From: Tridacna crocea
Taxonomy: Eukaryota; Mollusca; Bivalvia; Cardiida; Cardiidae
Direction: 5' to 3'
Assembly (NCBI GenBank): GCA_943736015.1
Contig: OX031060.1
Coordinates: forward strand, 15,451,501-15,515,500
DNA: 64,000 bases
Part shown: positions 50,825-60,261 of the stretch, in pieces
Numbering within the stretch: position 1 is the first letter of the stretch
How the letters are laid out: every line of letters starts with the position of its first letter
The notes under the pieces: generated by a model
What the model was told of the DNA's origin: nothing
The model's input: the letters and a program-made list of their open reading frames with translations, nothing else
The model's database searches: none
Program-made: the position numbers and the translations under genes

Positions 50825-50827
50825 CCC
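50689..50827 (-). CDS. ASCC3: ASCC3 exon 2, first coding exon (residues 1-45)
   Basis: The acceptor ttttag|ggg is followed directly by ATG at 50824-50822. The product begins [16 protein letters not shown], resembling the human start (MALPRLTGALR), which fixes this ATG as the start. The donor is GTAGAAG|gtatgtc, leaving one base of a split Gly codon. A truncated MITE end lies 16 bp beyond the donor. Confidence 0.93.
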
Positions 50828-51435
50828 CTAAAATAAGTCATCAGCAATGATGAAATCTTGACAAACTTTATATTTGTTCATATTGAAAGCATTACAGAAG
50901 TCAAATTAACAATAAATTGGCCAAGCAGCCTATGGCAGCACATTTTGACTCTCAGTGGCACACACTAGTAAGCATCAACATCAGCTACCTTCAATCTGAC
51001 GGCTTGCTCCAATGCTATTTTGTTACTCTTTTCTGCTACCTTCAGTCTGAAGGTGTCTGCTGCGATGCTATTTTTGTTACTGTTCTTCCCATACACATTC
51101 ATAGGCGGATCCAGAAGGGGGGACCGGGGGTCTGGACGCCCCCTGGAATTTTGGCAAAAATGTGGTTATCGGATTCGTGAATGGGACTGGTTTGATATTG
51201 CACAGGAATTATGTGAAATACAGTCATGAATTTGGAAAAAAGGTTCTAAATGTGGACATCTCATGTTTAGAACTGGAAACGTTGACTTTTCTTGTAAACG
51301 GCTTACTTCCACTGAAATCCAGAAATCAAAGTATCATATAATAAGACGAGTGTGTTTTGTGTGGGACCCCCCTGAGAAAGATATCTGGATCCGCGCTTGC
51401 ACTTTCATATCAGCCATTCATTAAACACGTCTGGA
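50828..51435. other. Intron 1 sequence with CTACCTTCAGTCTGAAGGTG repeats
   Basis: 50985-51085 contains two copies of CTACCTTCARTCTGA plus GATGCTATTTTTGTTACT, which recur inverted at 52085-52140, 52305-52335 and 53735-53765. No coding. Confidence 0.5.
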
Positions 51436-52285
51436 AAAAAAAAAAGATTTTACCTGCATCTATTCAAACGGCTCAATGCGACAAAATTTCCAATGACAGC
51501 TCATAGAATGGGGATGGATCGATAGATAAATGATTAATCTTTAAGAGCACACAAAATATGCTGCAAAATACCAATTAAAAAAAATGGGAATTTACCTTTT
51601 TTCCCAATGTAAATAAATCCAGCGAAATTTGTAAACAACCAACACGGCGACTTCCGTTAGTCAGTCATGCGCACTCAACGGAATTTGAATTTTGTACAAT
51701 CTGGTTCCCTAACCCTATACAGCCAAGTTCGATCAAGGTGCGTTTGTGTACAGCAAAATTCGCAACTAAACCATCCTGTAGCGTGTCAGAGATACTGCGA
51801 TTTCTGCCGAGACAAGCACATTGAAAAGATCACCATGTTTTGATTTCTGGTGAAGTAGGTCAACAGTTATTTACGTTGAAAAGTACAGATTTGCACAAAG
51901 GTAAGAGTTGGATATTAACTAACACCAGTTTTTATGTAAAGATTAATCATTTATCTAACAATCCATGTCCATTTTATTAGTTGTCATTGGAAATTCTGTC
52001 GCATAGAGCCTTTCGAAAAGATGCGGGTAAAATCGTATTTGTTCCCGATACTTTTAATGAACCTTGGTCTGAAGGTGAATGCGAAGACCAGTCACAAAAA
52101 TAGCATCGGAGCAGACACTTCAGACTGAAGGTACTTCTCTGCATACTTTCAAAGATGCCGTTTTTAAGACATCTGAAATTAATACAATTTTATCTGCATC
52201 TTTTCAAACAGCTCTATGCGACAAAATTTCCATTTGAAAAGATGTGGTAAAAATGTATTAATTCAAGACGTGTTCAATGAAGGTT
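51435..52285. repeat. Inverted repeats surrounding the ASCC3 promoter
   Basis: 51435-51555 (TGCGACAAAATTTCCAATGA, AAATGATTAATCTTTA) is inverted at 51940-52060 (TAAAGATTAATCATTTATC, TTGGAAATTCTGTCGCA). 52176-52285 is a related stand-alone hairpin. The probable first exon lies between the arms. Confidence 0.6.
51596..51700 (-). promoter_or_regulatory. Probable ASCC3 promoter and 5' non-coding exon
   Basis: Exon 2 has an acceptor three bases before the ATG, so a non-coding first exon must lie upstream. The best candidate ends at a minus-strand donor (AAAAAAG|gtaaatt, exon edge 51596). Just upstream are an ETS/GABP-type core CGGAAGT (51650-51656) and an NRF1-like half site TGCGCATG (51666-51673), a housekeeping pattern without an obvious TATA box. 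The transcription start is not determined. The element sits between two arms of an inverted repeat (51435-51555 and 51940-52060). Confidence 0.45.
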
Positions 52286-52335
52286 GCTTTGAAGGTTTTG
52301 GAGATCAGTAACAAAAATAGCATCTGAGCAGAGGA

Positions 52336-53735
52336 ATTTGACATTCTATAACCAAAATAAATGATAAAATATGAAAAAAAAATCTCCCCTGTATAATATA
52401 AACACAAAGGATGCAACGTCTCAATTGCTGGCGCTAGCACCTGACAGCCTTTCCCAACCAAAATCACCCAAGAAACGAACACTGATCTTAATCTCATTTA
52501 GCCTAGCGATAGACAAGACAATAATGTACCTGAGACATCCAGCGATACCTCAGTAGACACCTTTCAACCAGGGATATCCGTCATGTTTTACAGCTCTATC
52601 AGGACATTTTGATTTATCCGGGTGGCCATTCGCTGACGTCACAGAAAGTAGCAGGTAGCGTATTTTCGTATTACTTATTACTATTATTTTTTTCGTTTTT
52701 AAGATACTTATGGACATCACATGATACTAAAGATTTTTCTAGAATCTTTAGTATCATTTGATGTCCATAAATGTCTTAAAATCGAAAAAAATAATAGTAA
52801 TAAGTAATACGAAAATACGCTTCCTTGCACTTCTTGTGACGTCAGCGAATGGCTACCCGGATAAATCAAAATGTCCTGATAGAGCTGTAAAACATGACGG
52901 ATATCTCCGGTTGAAAGGTGTCTACTGAGGTATCGCCGGATGTCGCAGGTACATTAATTAGTCTCAATAATGAGACGCCCCGGTGATCTTTTTCATATTT
53001 GGATATTTACTGTACACCGTACCGTCTCAAGTCCATCGTAAATTTTCCAGTAGCAAATATAGAGCGCTATACCTACTTTCGGTTTCGTCGGTTTTATCTG
53101 TATTGCAGTGAAATGCTATTAAATTTTGGTACTAATCATGACCAAAAACAAATTGTTAAACCATTCATTACATAACAAGCTTGTAGAAGTCGTTTACAAC
53201 ATGTTTATCTCGGAAAAATCACAGACGAAATTTATGGCCATTTTGAATGTTTTCGGGAACCTGAACAGCTAGAGTCACTGATGAAATGCACGGTATTTTC
53301 TCACGATCAGCGTTTGAATTGAAAATATTTGTATTTCAGATGAAAGAATATTGAATACGCAAGCCACAGGTATGTTTAAATCCTAGTTTTGTGCTCTATT
53401 TAGGAAATTATAAGAGTTCAAACTTGCGCACAAAATCTGTGCGAAACTTTCAACTGATTTTGTCTGGATTGTCTCTGTACCCAGTGGCGACCAGTCAAAA
53501 AGTAACATTGCCTTTGGGGACAGTTATCTGTACTAGTACATTAATGTCTTGTCTATCGCTAGGCTGAAGGAGATTATGATCAATGTTTGTTTCGTGGGTG
53601 ATTTTGGTTGGGAAAGGCTGTCGGGTGCTCACGCCTGCAAACAAGACGTTGCATTCCTTGTGTTTATATTATATAGTAGGGGACTTTTTTCCCATATTTA
53701 ATCATTTATTTTGGTTATAGAATGTCAGATTCCTG
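52336..53735. mobile_element. Long foldback element, ~430-bp arms
   Basis: The left arm 52336-52735 and right arm 52766-53735 are reverse complements (GACATTCTATAAC / GTTATAGAATGTC at the ends, CGCTGACGTCACA / TGTGACGTCAGCG inside). They meet at a hairpin, CATGATACTAAAGATTTTTC / AGAATCTTTAGTATCA. The right arm carries a 577-bp insertion. A single-arm relative is at 47606-48052. Confidence 0.8.
52959..53535. mobile_element. 577-bp insertion with 10-bp target duplication
   Basis: GTACATTAAT occurs at 52949-52958 and again at 53536-53545. The uninterrupted relative at 47606-48052 has it once, so this is a clean insertion. Both ends read TAGT on opposite strands but there is no long TIR and no poly-A. 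A 9-11 bp duplication suggests a MULE-like element; a SINE is an alternative. Confidence 0.75.
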
Positions 53736-53769
53736 TGATCTGAGCAAACCTTCAGACTGAAGGTACAAC

Positions 53770-54203
53770 ATCAGCATAAGTATGTACATGTATTTCCCTG
53801 CTTGGTGCTTCCTTTTTCTCTCTCTGTAACACAGCACTATTAAAAAAAAAAGAGTAATGGAAAGAATATAATTGAAAACTGTGGGAAAAATGCATAGTAT
53901 CCGGCTAATGGTGTACTATGAATAACTGATCTAATACAGCACGATGTTCCCTCTCAAATTTAGAAACAAAAAAGGAACTCTTTTTTTAGAAAGATACCTT
54001 TAGAGAAGGTAAAAAAAACATACCAGTGAAAAAGGATAGATGGTCGTCAAGAAAGTGCGGATGAATAAACGATTTTCCTTGAAATATGTTGCACAATTTA
54101 GCAGAAGTCATCAAGCGTTTATCATTGCCCTAAAACGCTTGAATACACAGGTTAAGTGCTTTGAAATTCTATATACTATATTTGCATCCTTAATATATCA
54201 GTT
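53770..54203. other. Intergenic stretch upstream of the tRNA gene
   Basis: AT-rich with A runs. No feature that I can support. Confidence 0.4.
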
Positions 54204-54209
54204 GTCTCT

Positions 54210-54260
<51 letters not shown>

Positions 54261-54277
54261 GAGCCCACCCAGGGACG
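54204..54277 (+). tRNA. tRNA-Asn (anticodon GTT)
   Basis: 74 nt with a 7-bp acceptor stem GTCTCTG/CAGGGAC (one G-T pair), A box TGGCGCAATCGG, anticodon stem TTCGG/CCGAA with loop CTGTTAA (GTT at 54238-54240), B box GGTTCGAGCCC and discriminator G. No intron and no encoded CCA. A run of eight T at 54282-54289 is a good RNA polymerase III terminator. It appears intact and matches the animal cytosolic tRNA-Asn pattern. Confidence 0.96.
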
Positions 54278-54281
54278 CAAT

Positions 54282-54289
54282 TTTTTTTC
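54282..54289 (+). terminator. RNA polymerase III T-run terminator of tRNA-Asn
   Basis: Eight consecutive T residues five bases after the mature tRNA 3' end. Confidence 0.75.
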
Positions 54290-54572
54290 TTTTTGGAACT
54301 TACCGGACCAGAGTAGATATCAGTAATAACCAACAACTGCTGGTCAGATTTGGAAATAATTTTACAGACTTTTCTTGGGTGACCCTTTTCAAGAATTGTC
54401 TCGAAATATTATCTATCAAGAAACATGGCTTTGTAAATCGGGGGCTTAAACAATCTTCAAAGTTTGTCTGAAACGGCTGGTCATATTTTGAAATAATTTC
54501 ACAGCAATGTTCCTTGGATGACCTTTTTCAAACTTTTTTTTGCAAAATTTTGAACCGTCTAGAAACATGTCT
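54290..54572. repeat. Degenerate dispersed repeat left of the hAT-like element
   Basis: GGTCAGATTTGGAAATAATT, GGTCATATTTTGAAATAATT and TTCCTTGGATGACC recur here and again at 55720-55860 after the hAT-like element, so the hAT inserted into this repeat. Confidence 0.5.
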
Positions 54573-54580
54573 CTGGTAAA

Positions 54581-55677
54581 TAGTGTTGGGCAATCGGTTT
54601 AAAATCTCAATCGATTATCGGTTTGTAATCGGAAGAGCAAACCAACTAGCTATCGATAGTACAATCGGTTTAGACTCCAATTAAATAAGAATGTTTTTTT
54701 GCTTAAAATACTGTAAAGTTTTGTGCTTCAATCAATATCATTCATTTTGTTCCTTATAATTTCCAAATGAGTTAAAAAAGAATCAGAGATATACCTTATA
54801 GTTCAAACATTTGCAGACGACCCCTCTTCTCCCCCCCCCCACCCCCCCCCCCCTTTATTTTTATTTACTAAATCAACATTTTTTCCACCCATGAGCAGAA
54901 TTTTAGCTTCCACTTACTGCTTTATTCAGAAATTTGTTTAAATTCACTGTTAAAATTCATTATTAAAGATAAGAAGATAGTTTGAAGTCCCTCTGATCGG
55001 ATGATGCCATGCTGCTCATTGTAGTGTCATGGGTTTTCGCGCTTTTTTGGCGATCTATATTTTCTTCACAATTAGTTTCTGGAGAAGTATTACTACATGA
55101 TTTGACATTATTTAGTCAGTTTAAATAGCAAGTAACTTAAAAAGCATTCACTTTACACTAGATAAGAGGAATAACACCTTCGTTACTCTCATAAATGACT
55201 CGCCAGCTTCATTATCATCCGGGTGTCCTTCGCATTTTATACTGATGGTGTTTAACCCATATTTCTGCCCGATGCACGCAAGCTAGGTTATATGAAGTTC
55301 TAGACGATAATTTCATGCCTCAGACTGACATTTAGGCAGATATCTTTCATTGCCAAAGACAGGTAATTTCAAATTTCCAAATGTCAAAACCCGGGCTCAG
55401 GGAAACTTGCCGAGTTGTCAACTTTTGTCAAGAAATTCATGGACAAAGATTTGTTTCTCATTTTTCAGCATATTTTCATGTTTGTTATCCACTATGTCTA
55501 AGCTAAAATTGTGATTAATCTCAAAAAACCAAGCGCTAAAAACCAGAATTCAAGTTTTGGCACCAAGCCAGCATAGCAACCGACTACAATCGATTGCGGG
55601 ATTTCTCAATCGATTATCGGAATCGGAAGCCAAAACCAACTGACTTTCGACTATAGTCGATCATCGGCCCACCACTA
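54581..55677. mobile_element. Non-autonomous hAT-like element (1097 bp)
   Basis: Starts TAGTGTTGGGCAATCGG and ends CATCGGCCCACCACTA (reverse complement TAGTGGTGGGCCGATG), hAT-style termini. It is flanked by an exact 8-bp duplication, CTGGTAAA, at 54573-54580 and 55678-55685. TCAATCGATTATCGG occurs near both ends. No transposase visible. Confidence 0.9.
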
Positions 55678-55887
55678 CTGGTAAATAGGGGCTACTTGCA
55701 CTATCCGGAAATGAAAAAATTCTTAAAAAATTTCCTTCTCTGAAACCACCCGTCAGATTTTAAAATCTGGGGAACGGGGGCTAGTTGAACTATACAGAAA
55801 TAAAGGAATTCTTAAAAAAAAAAACGGCTGGTCAGATTTTGAAATAAAGCATCCAGTAAAAAAAGTTGGCTTTAAGTTACGGTTTTT

Positions 55888-55892
<5 letters not shown>

Positions 55893-55921
<29 letters not shown>
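55893..55921 (+). repeat. (CT)n microsatellite
   Basis: About 14 CT units followed by CACACA. Confidence 0.85.
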
Positions 55922-55928
<7 letters not shown>

Positions 55929-56129
55929 TAAATTTATTAAATACTTGCAAAGTGAAGGAAAAAAAACCCCGCAACTCAAAGATAATCAAGGAAAATCATT
56001 AAGAAGACAAACAACATCTCTTAAATGGTGCTCCACTAAATCAGTTTTAAAAATGTTAAAAGCATCGTTCCAAAATATTGATTACTTATGTTTCGTAAGA
56101 TTTTTCTTGTGATTGTCAAACGGAAATAT

Positions 56130-56377
56130 GTTCATCGTTTACCAAACAATCCCTGGTTTTTCAAACAGTCCCTGGTTTTTACGACTCTGAGATAGAAGCC
56201 TATTGAAAACATTGTTGGAAAAGGAGAAAATGCTGGTAACCAGCCTTTTCTCCTTTTTCCCACAATGTTTTCTACCCTGCTGGAAACAAGTTTCAATTTT
56301 TGAGTTACGTTTATTTTGTCATCTTCAAGTGCATTGAATTTGAGCCAGTCTAACATTTTGTCGTTTGATAAGAATTA
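56130..56377 (-). mobile_element. Palindromic MITE with duplicated left end
   Basis: GTTTACCAAACAATCCCTGG is followed by a near copy (CAAACAGTCCCTGG), then the core and TCGTTTGATAAGAATTAA. Confidence 0.75.
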
Positions 56378-56561
56378 AGGAAGGCAATGCGTTAAACTCC
56401 AGTCAGCTTAGGGCAACTCAATTGATTGTTGTGGTAGTGTAGATCAAGATCAGACTTCACATAATATGCAATGTGCAATATGGCAGAATTTTTCTGTAGA
56501 CCAAAAACCATGATATCTAGGTATACATGATTTCCTTTCAATTCGTACATAATTGCATAGG

Positions 56562-56790
56562 TCAACCCTTTACCAAACAATCCCTGGTTTTTAAAACCTT
56601 GAGATATAAGCCTTTTGAAAACATTGTGGGAAAAGGAGACAATGCTGGTAACCAGCATTGTCTCCTTTTCCCACAATGTTTTCTGCCCTGCTGGAAACAA
56701 ATTTCAATTCTTGAGTTACGTTTATTTTGTCGTCTGCAAGTGCTTTCAATTTTGACTAGTCTAAAATTTTGCCGTTTTGGAAAGGGTTAA
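56562..56790 (-). mobile_element. Palindromic MITE with matched arm substitution
   Basis: CCCTTTACCAAACAATCC..TTTTGGAAAGGGTTAA. The core reads GGAGACAATGC / GCATTGTCTCC where other copies have GGAGAAAATGC / GCATTTTCTCC: both arms changed together. It ends 33 bp past the stop codon of the repeat-protein gene. Confidence 0.85.
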
Positions 56791-56822
56791 GAACACCATA
56801 AATGGCTTAACATTATACTTCA

Positions 56823-57420
56823 TCACACATCGCTACTGTTGACATATTTCCTAAAATTCTTTTTTATCTTATGATGGTCATAATCTATCCATATATGGTT
56901 AATTCTAAATTTGTCATCAACAGGAGTGTCACCCTGGGATAAACCAGTAGACTCGGTTGAAACGCCCAGCGTGCCTTCGTAAAACAAAGATGGATAGCAA
57001 TTGGTGTAGTTGGATAAGTCTTCTGGTATACATGTTATATCTAAAGTCCTACGAATTGGTTCCATTTTAATGTAATGAGGAGCTCTTCCGTGTGGTTCTG
57101 TTTCTTCAGTGTTTTCAAGTTCATGTGAATCTCTGTCTTGTGGTTCTGTTTCTTCAATGTTTGCAAGTTCACGTGAATCTCTTCCGTGCGGTTCTGTTTC
57201 TTCAATGTTTGCAATTTCACGTGAATCTCTTCCTTGCGATTCTGTTTCTTCAGTGTTTACACGTTCATGTGCACCTCTACATTGTTGATCTGTTTCTTCT
57301 CTGTTTACAATGTCATGTGCCTAAAACGGCAAACAGTGGTTTTTTATCATCAACTATTTTATATATTACCATAATTCACAAGAATTTTTATAATTTGATT
57401 GTATATGTACTGACCTCCAT
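56823..57420 (-). CDS. Unidentified small protein with five 16-residue repeats (2 exons)
   Basis: The last exon (57320-56823) follows acceptor gttttag and is open for 165 codons to TGA. It begins with five 48-bp repeats, for example SRELANIEETEPQDRD and SREIANIEETEPHGRD, acidic and hydrophilic, starting exactly at the exon edge. A unique C-terminal part follows (YIKMEPIRRTLDITCIPED; NHIWIDYDHHKIKKNFRKYV). Upstream, a donor GGAG|gtcagt at 57414 preceded by ATG (57420-57418) would supply Met-Glu in the right phase, giving 167 residues. I recognise no family; no signal peptide or membrane segment. The first exon lies inside the end of a foldback element. If that ATG is wrong, the protein could be longer at its N-terminus. 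Confidence 0.5.
57081..57320 (-). repeat. Five 48-bp coding tandem repeats
   Basis: Period 48 bp (CTGTTTCTTC at 57098, 57146, 57194, 57242 and 57290 on the plus strand). Unit edges coincide with the exon start. Differences are mostly conservative at the protein level (EET invariant). Confidence 0.85.
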
Positions 57421-58209
57421 AATACATGTATGTCCCAAAACCGTGGTCACATCTTACGCAGTTGACCGTGGTGGGGAATGACTGTAGTTGGCCGTAGTTG
57501 AACGTATTAAACATTCTTATCTCTAGATAACCGTAATAATGGACATAGTTCGAATTTATGATTTGCTTGTAGTAAGCACATAATATTTCATTGTGTTCAA
57601 AATTTGGTTACGGTTAACTACTTTGTTGTGGCCCTACTGTGACCATAGTTTAAATGTAGTTATCCTTAGTGAAGTATAATTGACTTTACTGAGTCATAGT
57701 TTGTGTAATATGTTTCACTCCTGCCAACTCTGGTCATTTTCAACTATGGTAAACTACGTAAAGCCATGGTCACATTAAATTTTAAAGTCATGAACATAGT
57801 TGTCTGTCGTTCATTTCAAAATACTCTGGCTCAGTGTTGTTACAGTCAACTAGGTTAAAGTATGTGAGAAGTAGGTTCAAAGTTGGCAAAAATTTGAAAA
57901 ACAGGAAGTCTTAGTAGGTTGAGGTACGCGGTAGTATGGTCACCTACATTCTGACGCGAGCATAGTGGCTGGGTTAACTAGGATATCAATATCTCGAAGT
58001 ACGAGTGAGTATGTTCATTGTGTATAAACTACATGTGCGTCCTAAGTACTAGGCTAAGGCCCAGATCGAAAAAGAGCTCTATTTTTATTTTTTTTTTCAA
58101 TCCATCTGGTAGAAAAATTCAAATGGTACTGTGAGTTAGGATAGCCTATTAGAGTCACTTTAAGCATGGATGCCAGATCTGAAAGTGGTGCAGATTTTTT
58201 TTTATATGC

Positions 58210-58750
58210 TAATAAACGCGCCTACCCCAAATTTGCCTATAACAAAAATTAAACTTTTCCTATGTTCACAATAATGAAAAAAACAATGAAACAATGCAAT
58301 CTTTTTGACAAATCTTTTGAATTTAAGATGCTCATTAAAATCCACATTTACATGTATGTAAGATTTATATTAAATCAAGTCTGACCAATTTCACATACCG
58401 TAAAACACCTAATAAATGTTCCTTGCAGAATGAATTGAAAACAATCTCTGATTTTCAGTCTTCACATTGAATGTGTTAATATTTCTGGCTAGATTTTTCA
58501 CAGTTTTTGGCTACGAGGACAGACATAGAGGACCAGAATTAAGATCAGTTGTGGACTTTTAGCATTTAGCACCTCAAAAATGATCTATTTATGAGTGCAA
58601 CAGTATAATTTGTTGTTGCGCACTACCCTTTGATTTCGTTATTTCATTATATATTCACAACTGTAACCATAAGTATGCCAACACTAAGATTTGGCTATTT
58701 TCATTACTTCATCTGCTTTATTTCCTTTGTTATTCTTACTCTCCCACTCT
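58210..58750. other. Foldback interior, left
   Basis: AT-rich, no gene or repeat that I can define. Confidence 0.4.
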
Positions 58751-58790
58751 GTTAATCTATTTCACTGATGCAATAGGGGATATGACTTGA

Positions 58791-60080
58791 AACAAGAGGG
58801 TCATGATGGCCCTGTATCGCTCCACTGGCTACTAAGTGAAAACACTACAAGCCAAACATTACCACTCCGGCCAAATGGTTTCAAACTTGAAGACATACAA
58901 TAGGCTAAGGCCCAGGCCAAAAAAGGGCCGTTTTTCTTTTTTTCATCCATCTGTTTCTCTAGTTCACTGATGCAATAGGGGATATAACTTAACACAAGAG
59001 GGCCATGGCGGCACTGTATCGTGCCACTGGCTAATACGTGAAAACACTACAAGCAAAATATCACTACTGTGGGCAATTAGTTTTAAACTTGAAGACATAC
59101 AATTTTTTTTTCTATAAAATCCTACGAGAAAGTTATGGCCCCTTGACCCCTGGGCAAAGCCATTATTGACCACAAAGCTATAATTACTTGAATCCTGGTG
59201 GAGGTCCACAAGATAAACCCCCGTACCAAATAATACAGGTATAGAATGTTGTGTTATAAACAAGAAGATTTTCAAAGTTTCCTAAAAGAAAAAAGGCCAT
59301 GTATAACATGAGACCCATGAAACAGGGCTAAATTTGGTAGCCCTAGGCTTTATCATGGTTAGTAAAAAGATCATTTATAAAGTTTTCAACACAAAAGCCA
59401 AGGTAAAACTTGTGACCCCTGGTGTGGGGACAAACTTAACCCAAAGGCTATAATTTGGGCCCTTCTGGTAGAGGCCCACTAGATAAAATTTGGTAGTCCG
59501 AGGCCTTGCGGCTATGTACTTGTAGATTTTTAAAGGCTTTCCCAATATAAGCCCATGTAAAACTTGTGACCCCGGGGCGGGCCAAATTTGACCCCAGGAC
59601 TATAAGTTGGGCACTCTTGGTAGACGCCCAGTTGATAAAGATACATGCCGAATTTGATAGCCCAAGGCCCTAAAGAAGGATTTTTAAGTTTTCCCTATAT
59701 AATCCCGTATAAAACTTGTGACCCTCTAGGAGGGGCCAATTTCGACTCCAGGGCTATTACTTGAAGGAACTTGGTAGAGGTTCACAACATAAAGCTACAT
59801 GCCACGTTTGGTAGCCCTAGGCCTTATGCTTTCAGATAAGAAGATTTTCAAAGATTTCAATATTTTTCAGTTTTGTTGCCATGGCAAACAGAGTTTTTGA
59901 AGGAATCAGATTCATTCAAGAAATTCTGAAGAAAGCCATGGCAGAATCATTTCTGTGAAGTTTCATCAAGTTTGGATGGGTAGTGTCAGAGGAGATGTTT
60001 GAAATATAAGTTAATGCACATACGGACAGACACACGATGGACAGCGGGCCATGAAATAAGCCTTCGACCAGTGGAGCTAA
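58791..60080 (+). mobile_element. Helitron-like element H5 with a duplicated 5' end
   Basis: Begins AACAAGAGGGTCATGATGGC and CGCTCCACTGGCTA. The 5' 200 bp, including the host-side CACTGATGCAATAGGGGATA, recurs at 58964. The body has ~175-bp units (GGGGCGGGCCAAATTTGACC, GATAAAGCTACATGCC). It ends CCAGTGGAGCTAA, complementary to the CTCCACTGG near its start. Related to H6. Confidence 0.65.
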
Positions 60081-60186
60081 AATCCTCTTGCTGACTTGAA
60101 ATTAACAAATGCGCTGTTCATTCAGCGTAATTGTGACGTGTGATCAATCATCAGTTTCTTTGTTTGCTGCATTGACAGTACAGCTG

Positions 60187-60245
60187 CTCTGTGTGTGTGT
60201 ATGTGTATATGTTGTGGATGTGGGTGTGGATGTGGATGTTGGTGT
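60187..60245 (+). repeat. TG-rich simple repeat
   Basis: (TG)n then GGATGTGG-type imperfect repeats directly left of H4. Confidence 0.7.
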
Positions 60246-60261
60246 TTTTCTGGGTTCTTTT

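Noticed and set aside
57092..57481. 129-codon plus-strand frame with VLFLQCLQ(V/F)HVNL repeats
   Set aside because: The antisense shadow of the five 48-bp repeats. The minus frame has a consistent acceptor, a hydrophilic repeat and a unique C-terminus.
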